A model generated the notes under the pieces. It was not told the origin of the DNA. It searched no databases and saw nothing but the letters and a program-made list of their open reading frames with translations. Source: Tieghemostelium lacteum (lineage: Eukaryota > Evosea > Eumycetozoa > Dictyosteliales > Raperosteliaceae). Taken from it: 64,000 bases of DNA. The DNA lies in the NCBI GenBank assembly GCA_001606155.1, contig LODT01000013.1, forward strand, positions 682,001 through 746,000, given 5' to 3'. A program made the translations under genes and the position numbers. Positions 42,995 through 55,000 of the stretch are shown in pieces. Positions within the stretch are counted from its first letter, which is position 1. Each line of letters begins with the position of its first letter.

Positions 42995-44608
42995 ATGAAC
43001 TCAATTGTGTTACTTAAAAATTCAATTACAACTAGTAATATAAGTTTGATATCTAATGTTTTAAAATATTCAATTAGTGGTAGTTTAGTGTATGGTGGTA
43101 ATAGATATTATTCAAATAAATCTAATCACTATAATAGAAGGAATTCCTATACACATCAGAGAGATGTAAAGACTACAAAAAAGAGAGAACTAAAGAAAGA
43201 GGCTGTACAGAGAGGTGAGGAATTACCAATTTTTAAACACACTAAACAAGATCATGAACATAGCAAACCATTGAGTCACGAAGATAGAGTAGAACTGAAA
43301 AAGAAGACAAAGAAGAAGTTGAAAAAAGAGATTAAGTTGCATAATGAAGAGAGACTTAAACATATAAGATTAGCAAATGAATTGGAACTGGATCAATTGA
43401 CTCAGGAACAGAAAGAGAAACTGAGAAGTTTCAATTTGGAGAATGATGATGATGTAGAGCAGTATACTGGTACTACAACTTCACAACAGAAGGTATATTA
43501 CTCTGATTTCTCTGGTGGTGATCCATCAGATGATTGGGAGTATAATCAAGATGATGATGATCTTATGGCTAGTGAATACGATCAAGATGAATTGGAGCAA
43601 ATAGAGGAGCAATTCAATAATCGTTATGAAGATCTTCCCGAAATTGATCTTTCAAAGATCCCAAAGGCAAATATTATTGAGATTGATGAGTCCTATTTGG
43701 CATCACTACCAAAGGATCAAGACGGTAGCGTAGTCTTACCTGAGTTTATCTCATTAAAAGACGCAAAATCAAAATTCAAATTCAGTCAAAAGGATTTAGA
43801 TTCTATTAAAGGATCTTATCAATCTAGAAAACAAAAACAAATCGAAATGGGAGAAGACAATGAAGAGGAAGTTGAGGAAAATGATTTTGTAGTAGATGAG
43901 GACCACCAACAAGAGGTTAAAGAAATTCAAAAACTTCAATCTATACTAGATAAAAGAAAAGCTAAACTTTTGGCAAAACAAGAAAAGTTTATAGCCAAAC
44001 AACAGACTAAAAAGGGTTTTGCTGGTAGACCATTGGAGCAAGAACCAGTTGTACAAGAAGAGAAGCCAAAAGCCACAAAGAAAAAGAGTACAAAGAAGTC
44101 AAAGGCTGATGAAGTGGCTACTGTCGAACAGGTATCTACCAATGTAAAGAGTGAGGAACAACAAATGGTTGAAGCCATACAAAGAGAACATTTACAAAGA
44201 GTTAGCAAAGGTAGAAAGATGGATCTTTCTCCAGTTACTATTGACCAAGTTATGGAGGTCTTATCTGAAACTAAATTGGATGATTTCGCAGTTTTTAATG
44301 TCGCACAAAAATGTGGGTGGGCTGAATATCTGGTATTAGCAAGTTCTGATAGTGAACGTTTGTTGGCAACTGCTGAAGAAGATATTATCAAGGCTTTCAA
44401 AAACCGTTTCTATAATCTCTCTTCTAATCCACAAAATAGTGAGGAGTGGAAATGTATTGATTTGAAAACTGTTGTAATTCATTTGATGGAAACTAATACC
44501 AGAGCACGATATGATCTTGAAACTTTATGGTCAACCAGAAGAGAAAGAGGTTCCACTGAAATGTCATGGGATGATGAAAAAACTTCTAAACTCGGTGAAG
44601 CTGATTAA
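42995..44608 (+). CDS. RsfS/Iojap (MALSU1-type) mitochondrial ribosome factor with long N-terminal extension
   Basis: One exon, 537 residues. The C-terminal 120 residues are the RsfS domain (DUF143): SPVTIDQVMEVLSETKLDDF, WAEYLVLASSDSERLL, WKCIDLKTVVIHLMETNTRA and RYDLETLW. The N-terminus (MNSIVLLKNSITTSNISLIS) suits mitochondrial import. Between lies about 370 residues of Lys/Glu-rich, coiled or disordered sequence, far longer than in bacteria (about 105 residues in total) or animals (about 234). RsfS/MALSU1 binds L14 and acts in assembly or silencing of the large mitochondrial subunit. Domain call is firm; the role of the extension is unknown. Confidence 0.85.
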   Translation: MNSIVLLKNSITTSNISLISNVLKYSISGSLVYGGNRYYSNKSNHYNRRNSYTHQRDVKTTKKRELKKEAVQRGEELPIFKHTKQDHEHSKPLSHEDRVELKKKTKKKLKKEIKLHNEERLKHIRLANELELDQLTQEQKEKLRSFNLENDDDVEQYTGTTTSQQKVYYSDFSGGDPSDDWEYNQDDDDLMASEYDQDELEQIEEQFNNRYEDLPEIDLSKIPKANIIEIDESYLASLPKDQDGSVVLPEFISLKDAKSKFKFSQKDLDSIKGSYQSRKQKQIEMGEDNEEEVEENDFVVDEDHQQEVKEIQKLQSILDKRKAKLLAKQEKFIAKQQTKKGFAGRPLEQEPVVQEEKPKATKKKSTKKSKADEVATVEQVSTNVKSEEQQMVEAIQREHLQRVSKGRKMDLSPVTIDQVMEVLSETKLDDFAVFNVAQKCGWAEYLVLASSDSERLLATAEEDIIKAFKNRFYNLSSNPQNSEEWKCIDLKTVVIHLMETNTRARYDLETLWSTRRERGSTEMSWDDEKTSKLGEAD

Positions 44609-44758
44609 TAAATATATAACATTTCCTTTTTGAAATTTCTCAAAAGAACAAGATTTTCATTTAATTTTTCATTTAGTTGTTTATTTTTTTTTTAATTAAA
44701 TTTAATTTATCAAATCTTTTCATTTACACTGTTTGTGGATTTTATTTGTTTCTGCTTG

Positions 44759-45868
44759 ATGGAAAATAGAAACACTTATAACTATCACGAGTTAATAAAA
44801 TTTCCAAAAAAGCCAGAAGAAGAACAACAGGATGATTTTGAAGGACCAGAAGATGTAGATACTCACAATTCAACTCAACAAGAAATAGACATGATGGATA
44901 TATGCACTGAAAGTCTAAAGAGTTTTAGTATATCACCAAAAAAACCAGTTGATCAACTGAAATATAACAATTATAATAGTATATCACCATTTAAACCTCA
45001 CAAAAATGAACTTACTACAAATAGTAAAACAGTATTTGAAATACCAACTAGTTCTAAATTTCAAGCTAATCAAAACAATATAACCAAAAATATAACAAGT
45101 AGACCTAAAGTTAGAAAGAATGTTAAATACCATGAACTGTCACTTCAAGAGGAAAGCTATAAAAAAAGATTAACAAACATTGTTAACTTAAGAATGTTTT
45201 CTCATAGATTGAACCTATATTTTATCAATCAAGACAGATATGAGTCTATGCAAAAGAAAATGGAAGAGGAAAAAGTATTTATCCAAAAATATTGCTTATG
45301 AATTTTAATTTTATACTAATTAAACTGTTTAATTTATCAGCTTTCTAATGTAGAAAAGGCAAGAAACAAACGATGTCAGAATATAGACTTTACACATAAC
45401 CCTGTTAAACATGATCTGATGGAGAAATTTAGTAAAGAATTAACATCTCTTACTGGGCAATCAATTGAATCTGCGAATCAGATTTTCAGAAGTAATTTAA
45501 CAAAGACAATTAGAACAATAGGCGCCAGAAGGGGTGGACATATAATCTTTGATATTGGTGAAGATCCTATCTTTGATGTACTATTAGATCAACAAACATT
45601 ATTTACAATCATCCAAAATACATTTACAACAAATTTATTACCAAATAACTATCCAAATGTAAACCGTGGTCCTCATCCTTCACTTTTCACACAAAATGTT
45701 GAAGTTCCACCATATACAGGAATTTTTACAAGATTAAATAATCGTTCCAATATACAACCAACAACAAACCCTGTACATAATAATAACACAAGTCCAAATG
45801 CTGGTGTTCATCCAACACCCAACCGAAATAATATCAATTTATTTAATAATAACCAACAAAATAGATAA
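44759..45868 (+). CDS. Unknown protein, dictyostelid-specific
   Basis: Exons 44759-45274 and 45341-45868 join in phase 0 (347 residues). The start used is MENRNTYNYHELIKFPKKPE; the frame is open slightly upstream without an ATG. The middle is a charged helix (YHELSLQEESYKKRLTNIVN, then MEEEKLSNVEKARNKRC). A compact region follows (LTKTIRTIGARRGGHIIFDI, then FDVLLDQQTLFTIIQNTF), and the tail is Asn-rich. Splicing was chosen because the unspliced frame stops just before a strong acceptor (TTTATCAG). I do not recognise any domain. Confidence 0.6.
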
Positions 45869-45967
45869 AATTATAATTACCAAAGATCTATAATATATAT
45901 TGGAAAGATCTTTGAAAGATTTCAATTGTATATTATTCACCTCTTGTTAATTGTTTTTTTTTTTAAT

Positions 45968-48678
45968 TTATTTCAATATATAAGGATGAATAGATCCACT
46001 ATTACTTGAATTTGCATTTTGATTTTGTAACTGGGAATTGGAATTATTATTATCAATATTAGATGAAGATGGGAATAAAAATGAGAGTGAGGTTTGTGAG
46101 TCTTTGGAAATTGACTCAATATAGAAACTTGAGTTGTAATGTGGTTCACCATTGTAGATTGCCGCGGCAAAACTTGGGAATTTCAGTAGAGATATACATT
46201 CATTGGCTCTTTGAATGACTTGTGAGTCAAAATACTGGTGATAACTAATCACTTTTAGTAGACATAGTATCACTCTAGATGTAGCATCTGGCCATCTACT
46301 ACTGAGCTTAGTTAGTGATCCAATGAGAATCAACATTAATGTGATATTATACTGATTTTGTGGTGTGTCTACAATTGAAAGACTAGATGTAAATATATTT
46401 ACATTACTACTTTGAATATTATTTGCAGTTGTTAGAGATGATGAACTACTACCACTGACTGCATCCATTTTGATTGAATTTATTCTTTCGTAGGTCAAAA
46501 GCTCCAATGCCTCGTAATAGTCTGAAAAGACCTCTGCTGTTACTTGTGTACCAACAAATGTCGATGTGTACTCTCCAATAATCCAACATAATGTCAGTGT
46601 CAGAGAGTCTTTAATCATTAGTCTGCCTTCACTGATTACTGATATAATCAAATCCTTTTCAGAGATTATCAAATTGGGATAAGCTTTGAAGATGGTTAAA
46701 ACTTTTTCAATGAGATTCTCTTTGATTTTCTTTTGGTATATTTCAAATGGGAAAATTTGGTCAAATCTTTCTAATAGTACTGGAAGGAGTTGAACAAATA
46801 TAGATCTATCACCATATTCCAATAGTACATCAAAATAGATATCTAATAGCGGAGAAACCAATTCACAACTTCCGTAACAACGGGGAGTAATTGGTGACTT
46901 TTTACAAAGTTGATAGAGTAGAGGTAATGTAGTCGATGACCAAAAGTTTATATTTACACCAGATTCATTTCTGAGGAGATAATTATAAAGTACACGGAAC
47001 TCACTCCAAGTGGCTTCTACTGCGAATTCAGAGGCACTGGGTTCGAATAATTGTGGATAGCTTGAAAATGATGATTGGTTACTGGCATTCTGTGCATTGA
47101 CTACATTGGAATATCGTTTTTGTTCAATTAATGAACTTTCCATGGATAGGGTCAGTAGAGGAAGATCCAAGAGTAAATGAAATACCTCAATAAATGTATT
47201 TGGACTAATGAATGATGGAAATAATTCTTGAAACTCCATATAAAAACTGTGTGGGAACCATGCAAGACATTTGAAAATTGGTGGAAAATACAGATTGAAT
47301 ACATTGGTATTCTTTAGAATGACTTCTTGGTTTTTTAAACAGAAATTCAATGTTTCAAATGCAACAAAACTATTGGTAAATGTACGTGGTAGATAGGTTT
47401 GAAAGTAGGCTTTAAATAGTGGTTCTGGGTCATACACCAATGTGTGGGAATGGTTTAGAAAGAATTGTAGTAGAGCCAATAGAACATATCCACTGTTTTC
47501 ATTGGTTGTTCTGGAACTTGGTAAATGAAGTTGATAGGCTTTTTGTACGGTTGGAAATATTTTGGCTATTAGGTTACTGTCTAGACGACAGAGGTAGTCT
47601 AGAATTCTTACAGATTCCAATAGAGCTGTTACAGGTAGGTTATCATAAACATCATTTCTTCCACTACCACCATCATAGGGATTAGGTTTGAGTTTGGATT
47701 GATCAATAATTCTCAAACAATAGGATACAATAGTGTTTAAAAATGTTGAATTCATAACTCTCTGTGTACCCTCTTCACTTGTATCTGATGCTATTAAACC
47801 TGGTTTATAGAGATTTGTCAACCACGTATAAAGCATCGAAAATGAATAAATATTAAATATCTGATCTTCTGTATAAACCATTGAGTTATTTAATACTGTA
47901 AAGAATTCTATTGTTACTGATCCATCTAATTCTGTTACTGGTACTGCTGTAGTTGTATTTCCAATTTTAAAAACTAAAATATCATGTAAAGATTCTATAT
48001 CAGTAAACTTTACATCTATTTTAAAATGTTATATACATACAACCAGTTGATTGTTTTTGATCAGATACCAATGAGGCATGCAGTAGAAATTGTACCAATT
48101 GAGTTTCAATTGGTTTTATTTGTGAATTGGTGAGTGAATCAGTATATTGTCTAACATGTATTAGTGCTGATGGAAAGGATACTGATCTAAGAATTTGATC
48201 TTGAGTTACTAATGATTGAATAATCAAAGGTGTACTCTCTAAAAATAGTGGTGTATGTGTACATGTTGATAATAATAGTGACAATAGTATTGCTAATTGT
48301 TTAGGTTCATATGTCTTTAGATTCTTAATTGTCAATATCTGTGGTTCAACATTAGATATCTTTGATATTATAGATATTAACAATAATTTAATTTTAAATG
48401 GTGTGTTTATATCAATGATTAATTTAGATCTACAGATATATTGTTATTGATCAATTAATATCATCCAAAATCGTAAATGTTGAGATAGAGTTAGTCTCTT
48501 ACAATTTTTCAATGTTGACTGTTTTTAATTTAAGTGATGTCAAATCTCTTGTTTTATAATTTACTGTAATTTTGTAAAGAAGTTTTAAAAGATCTAATGA
48601 TTCTTTAGATTTTGGGTTTCTTAATGAAACTTCAATTTTACTAAAAAGATCTTTTATATTTAATGCATTTGTGTTCAT
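45968..48678 (-). CDS. ap5z1: AP-5 complex subunit zeta (AP5Z1)
   Basis: Three exons: 48678-48503, 48429-48041 and 47973-45968, together 856 residues (human 807). The second intron (GTATGT...ATTTTAG, 67 bp) was placed so that the product reads STGFFKIGNTTTAVPVTELD. Human AP5Z1 reads SGGFFSTPRARQPGPVTEVD at that place. Further matches: VTIEFFTVLNN, IYSFSMLYTWL, CWIIGEYTS and the C-terminal LLKFPSFAAAIYNG. AP-5 zeta works with SPG11/SPG15 in retrieval from late endosomes to the Golgi. Protein is an alpha-solenoid with Ser- and Asn-rich loops near the end. It is head-to-head with the F-box-like gene. Confidence 0.88.
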
Positions 48679-48884
48679 TACTGAAAATAAAAAAAATACT
48701 TAAAAAAAAATGATCATTAACATTTATCACATATTTAATCATATATTCCCTTCTATTATTAGATTGTAATATAGAAAAAACATACACTGAACTTTCATTT
48801 AAATTATTTTACAATTTCAACGAATTTTCATTTAAATTAATATATAAAGAAAATTTTTATTTTGATAATTGCTCAGTTCTCACA

Positions 48885-50570
48885 ATGAATACAACCATGT
48901 TACCTAAATATTTAGTAATTGCAATTCTTAGAAACATTAGTAGTTTAAAAAATGTAAGAGGATATAGAGGTTTATATAAGAGATTAAACATGGTTTGCAA
49001 GGATTGGAAAGATAATTTATTACCTATGATGAATTATACTGATATTACAGTGGCAAATACTTTTACTATAAAGTACTTGGAGGGTAAAAACATTAAAAAT
49101 GTGCCAATACTTCTATGGTATTTAGATGGAGGTACTTGGGGTAAATATAAGGATGACTGGTATAGGTATATAGAAAAGATTCATTTGCCTATGGATTATC
49201 TTAACATTCCTTGTTTAATACCATCAAAAGCTACAAAAGAACTTCAATTTACTTTCGGTTTACTTTCTAATGCAAGTATCACTAATCTTAATAGACTTTG
49301 TACTAAAGAAGTATTAGAAAGTATAAATACAATTGTATATACAATAAACGCTGTAGATAACTATAATGAAATCACTGATCTTCTACCCCAAGCTCTAGAA
49401 TTACATCAGTTAGATATGCTAACATTCAATGGTGTAGATCCTCGTTCATTCCCAGTTAGAGGGATTGGATCACTTTCAAAACTTAGAATTCATAGTCTCC
49501 GTTTGGTTAATATAACTATTGAGAATTGTGAAGTACATAATTTACTCTCACTAACCACCTTGAAAAATCTTACAACATCCAATTTAAAATTACGTAAAGA
49601 CTCTACTGATGAAATTGATGGTAATATCAAATCGATTCTTCAGTATCTCTCTGGAAAAACATCTTTAGAAAACTTTGAACTGCTCTCACAGAAAAGACAA
49701 TACTTTAGCATAGATGATATGGTAACAATGTTAAACAATAACAAATCATTAAAAACAATTAATTTACAAGGAGTTTTATTAGAATCTCCATCTGTAATAC
49801 GAAATTATAGTATAGAAAATAATACACTAGAGCTATTCACTTGGAATGATATTCAAAATGGTTTTTCAATTTCTGATCCTAAATTTAGTACAAGTTTGTT
49901 TTCAATGTGGTCATGTCCATCCAATCTCAGAGAAATTTCATTAACTACACCAGTTGCAGATAGTATCCATCTAACTCATATGCATCCAAATTGTACTTCA
50001 CTCAAAGTTGCAAGTTTGGATGGATTGGTGGATTTGAAGTTACCAAAGCTAAATAAATTTCTATTGAAGACTACTAGAAACCATACTACTGAAACTGAAT
50101 ACCAAAATGAACTACAATGCATTCATAAACTAATTGAAAATCACAGTAGTTCACTTACCAAAATTTCTGTAGTAAAACCAATCAATTTCCTAGATGCCAT
50201 CAATATAATACGTTCATATGGTTTTATACAGTCATTAACATTTATTGAATTAGGTACAAAAGATGAATTTTGTATAAAGACTCTTGTAGATGCTTTAATT
50301 GAAAATCCATCTTTACATTCATTATACATGAACCAAGACAAACAAATTAATATTCATATTTTACCAGATATTACCAGGCTGATTAATGGTAACAATCGTT
50401 TAATGAACTTTCATTTACCTTTTCTTCATCAACAGTTAGAGACAACACAATCCATAAATGATTTTAAATCATGTGTACACAATAACTATGAGAATATGCT
50501 TGAATACATTTTTCATCCATGTAAAGAAACCAAATCAATTCTTAAACAATTTGTCATCAAATCTCAATAA
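48885..50570 (+). CDS. F-box/LRR-like protein, copy 3
   Basis: One exon, 561 residues. N-terminus MNTTMLPKYLVIAILRNISS then YKRLNMVCKDWKDNLLPMMN is the same F-box-like layout as the two genes at 26.9-30.3 kb (L-P-K-Y-L, V-C-x-D-W). Leucine-rich irregular repeats follow (LTTLKNLTTSNLKLRKD, TSLENFELLSQK, NKSLKTINLQGVLLESP). It stands alone, about 18 kb from the tandem pair and on the opposite strand, so the family spreads by dispersed as well as tandem copying. Function as SCF substrate adaptor is inference. Confidence 0.7.
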   Translation: MNTTMLPKYLVIAILRNISSLKNVRGYRGLYKRLNMVCKDWKDNLLPMMNYTDITVANTFTIKYLEGKNIKNVPILLWYLDGGTWGKYKDDWYRYIEKIHLPMDYLNIPCLIPSKATKELQFTFGLLSNASITNLNRLCTKEVLESINTIVYTINAVDNYNEITDLLPQALELHQLDMLTFNGVDPRSFPVRGIGSLSKLRIHSLRLVNITIENCEVHNLLSLTTLKNLTTSNLKLRKDSTDEIDGNIKSILQYLSGKTSLENFELLSQKRQYFSIDDMVTMLNNNKSLKTINLQGVLLESPSVIRNYSIENNTLELFTWNDIQNGFSISDPKFSTSLFSMWSCPSNLREISLTTPVADSIHLTHMHPNCTSLKVASLDGLVDLKLPKLNKFLLKTTRNHTTETEYQNELQCIHKLIENHSSSLTKISVVKPINFLDAINIIRSYGFIQSLTFIELGTKDEFCIKTLVDALIENPSLHSLYMNQDKQINIHILPDITRLINGNNRLMNFHLPFLHQQLETTQSINDFKSCVHNNYENMLEYIFHPCKETKSILKQFVIKSQ

Positions 50571-50817
50571 AACCTTTAAAATATTTTTCAATATAATTTA
50601 TTTAAATTGGTTAATAAATAGAATATTACATTGGTTGATGCTTTCAGGTTTTTTAAATATTAAACATTAAAAATAAACTTGAAGTAGTATTACAGTGGAT
50701 CTCTAAGCTTCATGACATAATATTATAATTATATCCATACGTAGAGTTAAATTATTATTATCGAGTAATCATTTTACCCATTTATCCCAAAAGCATCTTA
50801 ATAGTTGAATATTAATC

Positions 50818-51810
50818 TTATTTGAATTTGTAAAGAGGACTGAATGGCATTTTAATTACATAACCATTTGGACTTATATTACTATCATTGGAACATTTCT
50901 TGAACCACAAGTGAGTTAGAATTACATTGGATTTGATTCTTGGCGATCCGATGGAGGTCATACATTTTTCTATTAGATCTCTACACTCCCAGGAAACTCC
51001 AGCTGGAACTTGGTAATTATTATTAATAGTTGAGGTAACCAACTCAGACATTAACCAAGTCTTATAGTTATTACCATTGAATCTTGCTCGATAGTGACCA
51101 CCAACATCTTTATCAAATGGATGGAAACCAGAGACCATGGTAAACAACAATACACCCAAAGACCAGACATCATTGTTATAACCATTATAATGACCATCTC
51201 TAAGCATCTCTGGAGACATGCAAGTAACAGTACCCGCGACCATATTACTCCAATTGGCATGATTTTCTTCACCAACTCCAAAATCAATTAATTTGGCATT
51301 TCCATAGATATCGATCATGACATTACCTGCTTTAATGTCTCTATGAATTATAGATTTACTGTGGATATATGACATTGCATCTGTTAGCTGAATCATCCAC
51401 TTTTTGGCACAGCTCTCTGGAATTACTTTATGTGTTAACATTAAATCCATAAATGTGCAACCTTTAACTAATTCCAATACCAAATAAATTTCTGTTTTGT
51501 TGCAAATTACTTGATGTAATTTAGCAATATTAGGGTGATCTGATACCCTCTCTAGAATTCTGGCTTCTAAAAAAGCTGAACGACTATTTTTAATTTCTAT
51601 GCACTTCAGTGCATACTCTTTTCCATTATTCATACTAATGACATGGAAAACCTCTCCAAAAGCTCCACTTCCTAATCTTTTAACAATCTTGAAACCATCT
51701 AATGATTTCTTGAAAAAAAAAATATTAACTAATTCATAATTTTTAATAAATTGAATAAAAAGGTTAAACAAATAATAAAAAATAGCTGAAATAATAGTGT
51801 ATAGTGACAT
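50818..51810 (-). CDS. Serine/threonine protein kinase with hydrophobic N-terminus
   Basis: An open frame of 330 residues. All catalytic motifs are present: RLGSGAFGEVFHV, YALKCIEIK, an alpha-C Glu (FLEARILERV), HRDIKAGNVMIDIYGNAKLI, DFGVGEE, GTVTCMSPEM and NDVWSLGVLLFTMVSGFHPF. The group is unclear; activation-loop and APE-like segment (MSPE) resemble STE or CAMK-like amoebal kinases. The first 35 residues are hydrophobic (YTIISAIFYYLFNLFIQFIK) and either form a membrane anchor or come from a retained intron ending at TTTTTCAAG; I could not find an in-phase donor for the latter. The kinase domain begins at residue 36. Confidence 0.82.
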   Translation of the reverse strand: MSLYTIISAIFYYLFNLFIQFIKNYELVNIFFFKKSLDGFKIVKRLGSGAFGEVFHVISMNNGKEYALKCIEIKNSRSAFLEARILERVSDHPNIAKLHQVICNKTEIYLVLELVKGCTFMDLMLTHKVIPESCAKKWMIQLTDAMSYIHSKSIIHRDIKAGNVMIDIYGNAKLIDFGVGEENHANWSNMVAGTVTCMSPEMLRDGHYNGYNNDVWSLGVLLFTMVSGFHPFDKDVGGHYRARFNGNNYKTWLMSELVTSTINNNYQVPAGVSWECRDLIEKCMTSIGSPRIKSNVILTHLWFKKCSNDSNISPNGYVIKMPFSPLYKFK

Positions 51811-52002
51811 CTTTGTTTTAATAGTAATAAATGAGTGTATGTGTATTTATTTCTATAATATAGTAAACATATAATAAAGAAAAAAAAAATTAATTGTATT
51901 TATTAAAAAAACCATATTGTGATATGAGAATTGATAAAAATATTAAAAATAATAAAATGATTAATTAAAATTACTAATATATAGGTAGGTGGGGTGGAAG
52001 TT

Positions 52003-55000
52003 TTATTGGTGAGCATTGGTTTGTTTACTAAAAATATTATTTAAAACAATGTGACGATGTTCATCAGCAAAGGTATATGCTCTTTTGATATAATCTATAT
52101 TCGGTAATTGTGATTGTGAGAGAGATAGAGATGATGTAGATTGGGATAACTGTGCTAATTGTGATAGATTGTTACTTGATAGTCTGATTGGTGATGTAGG
52201 TGGTGTGAAATATTTTGATTGACCAGCATTAGGTGGTGTGAAGAAGGATGGTGATGAACCGACACTTGTTGAACTGATAGTAGGTGTATTGTTAGTACTG
52301 CTATTGGTACTACTGCTACCTGATGGTGGTTGTGATGGTTGTACAGTACTAATATTATTTCCACTGTTACTAGGTGATATTGTAGGTTGATTAGCTAGAT
52401 ACTTTAGGAAATCTAATAAAGTATCTAATGGGATAAAATGACTATTGATGTAGTTTGGATCCAAAACCAATAGATCTATAGGTTTTTGATTTATATTCTG
52501 AGTGGCAATTGAAATTATGTGTTCATGAATGATATTTACATTGAGAGTATCAGTCTGTAGTTCATCAATAACCTGATCAGTATCTTTTAGCTGCAATATA
52601 ATTTGATTAATGAAATTTCTATCGTCTTTAGAGAGTCTTGAACGATCTGGGAATTCCTTATTCAATAGATTTACAAAGGATTTAGTTACAACAAATATCC
52701 CCTTTTGAAGGAACTGTAAGAATAAATGTCTATTCAGACAATAGAATCCTAAGCTTGCAAATTGTGAATAGAAATCTTTGGGGAATGGACAATAAAGTTC
52801 CTCAATAGCCGCATATAGTTTCTCTAGTGCTTGGAAATATATTAATCTATTTGGATGTTTCATATCCCTTATTGTATTAAGATCAGGGTTACTACCACCA
52901 TAACACAATTTAATCTCTCTGTAGAGACTGTTTACCACTAGAATCTGTACAGTTCTAAATATTACTGCATAGTCAATTAATTTGTCTTTAGACTCTTTTT
53001 GTGAGATTTGTGACCACACTTCATAGACTGATGTCACATAGGTAGATAGATCACGGAATGGGTCTTCTTCATAGACACTGTTACTCAATAGTTGATTATC
53101 AATATTCAATCTAGTGAGTAGTTTAACAAGATTAAGAGTCTGAAGATCAGTAGGTCCAAATGATTTTCTAAGATTTGGAAGATCAACTGGACTATCATCA
53201 ATACCAATGAGATTTTTAATGAATCCTGCAAATGTTGGGCCTTCTTTAGACTGAATTTCAGATTTTTTGGCCTCAAAGGATTTAAATCTCTTCTTGAAAT
53301 CTGATTCTTTTTTGGGATAGAGACCTGCTGTTATTGATGAAATCTCAAGATCTTTAAGAATCTTTAGAGGACTTGTTGTCTCTAGATTCTCAGAGATTGT
53401 AATGGGAATGGATTGGAGATAGATAGGATCTAATTGATACATTTTGAATATTCTATAGGTATTCGATAGGATATATTCCTTAAAGAGTTCAGTAGTGATT
53501 AGGTTATTCTTTACAGCATGTCCAATGGTAGTCTTACCAATTTCACCGTCGCCAATATGTGAGATTGCCAAATGCATGGAGAGAATTTCAACACCAGGTT
53601 CCATTCCAGGTTCAAAAAGACTGGTGATGGATTTTCTCTCAAATTGGTATTGGTAGAGAATACCGTGGTAGTAGTCAAATAGATATTGTGTGATTTCACC
53701 ATCTTTAGGAATTTGATCTAAACTAGAACTAGTGGTGATATTGGATAAGAGATTATTGAGATGACTGCTACTACCAGTTAGTGATCCTAGATTTGTAGAA
53801 GATGTTGAGGAACTAATAGGTGGTGATATAGATGCGTTTACAGAACTACGATGTTGGAAATAAAATGGAATTACATGTTGACTAATTCTCTTGGGATAGG
53901 GATTAGGTCGCATGGATATCAAACCTGATGAATCATGTGCAACATGTTCATGTAGATTGGATAAATCCTTTCTGTGAAGAGTTATACCAAAACATGGTTC
54001 ATGATCAATGGCAGCACAATCTATAAATTGGAAAAAGTAACCTGGAATATACACTTGTAAAAGTGACCCAAAACAGTCAAATAGAACTCTAATGTTACTG
54101 AAATTGGATTGAATGTCCTCGTCCATTTCATTCAATGGAATGCTATACCTAATCTTTTGTTTCAAATGTAGCATATAGATGGAGATTTTAATTTGAGTTT
54201 TAGTGGTTTCCTCCTGATGGCATAAACAGAATCCTTTGGCTGGTAATTTTACAATATGTATATTCTGGTGTATCTCTGTAGACTCGTAATAAGCTGATTG
54301 GAATTTAGAAGCACCAAGAGGAAATGGTACATTTCTAGAAACCTTATTTACATCTACTTGTAAATTCAAGGATACGTTATCATCCATTTGTTGGAATTTA
54401 CCATTTTGTAGTGAAAATAGACGTAGTATAGATTCAGTGTTGCTAGAGTTACTGCCACTACTGGAATAGTTTACAATTGATTTTTGTCTCATTTGTAGAC
54501 AATAGAGAATCTGGTGATTGTAATCAAACTGGTACCAATAACATTTCTTGAATATCAGATTCTTGTTAGTTGCAATAGTGTTATTGGGTTTCTTGTTTAG
54601 TTCAACTTCAGATTTCAAAGGTATCTTTACAGTATAACACTCCTCATTTTGAAACATTAACAAGGTTGCAGAGGACTTATCATGCATACCCGGTATGAAT
54701 TGGTATGTCATTGGATGTGTGATATTCTTCTCCAATTCCACAAAAGGTGATGTCTTTTTACTGAGTTCAAATATAAATGATGAATATACCTCTTTTGCTG
54801 TCTTTCCATCTAAAAACTTCTCAGGTAGTTTTACAGTGAATACCAAAAAGGATTGATTGTGATCAGTACTCAATGATGCACTTGTAATAACACCATGATA
54901 ATTCAATAGATTTTGAAATTGTTTTGAATTCAAATCATAAGAATCTATAAATGTTTGTAGTGATCCCTATAATCAAATTTACTCTAATTAGATCTAAACT

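Noticed and set aside
48000-48045. A 25-28 bp intron in AP5Z1
   Set aside because: Too short for these genomes. Using the acceptor at 47974 gives a 67-bp intron and a product matching human AP5Z1.
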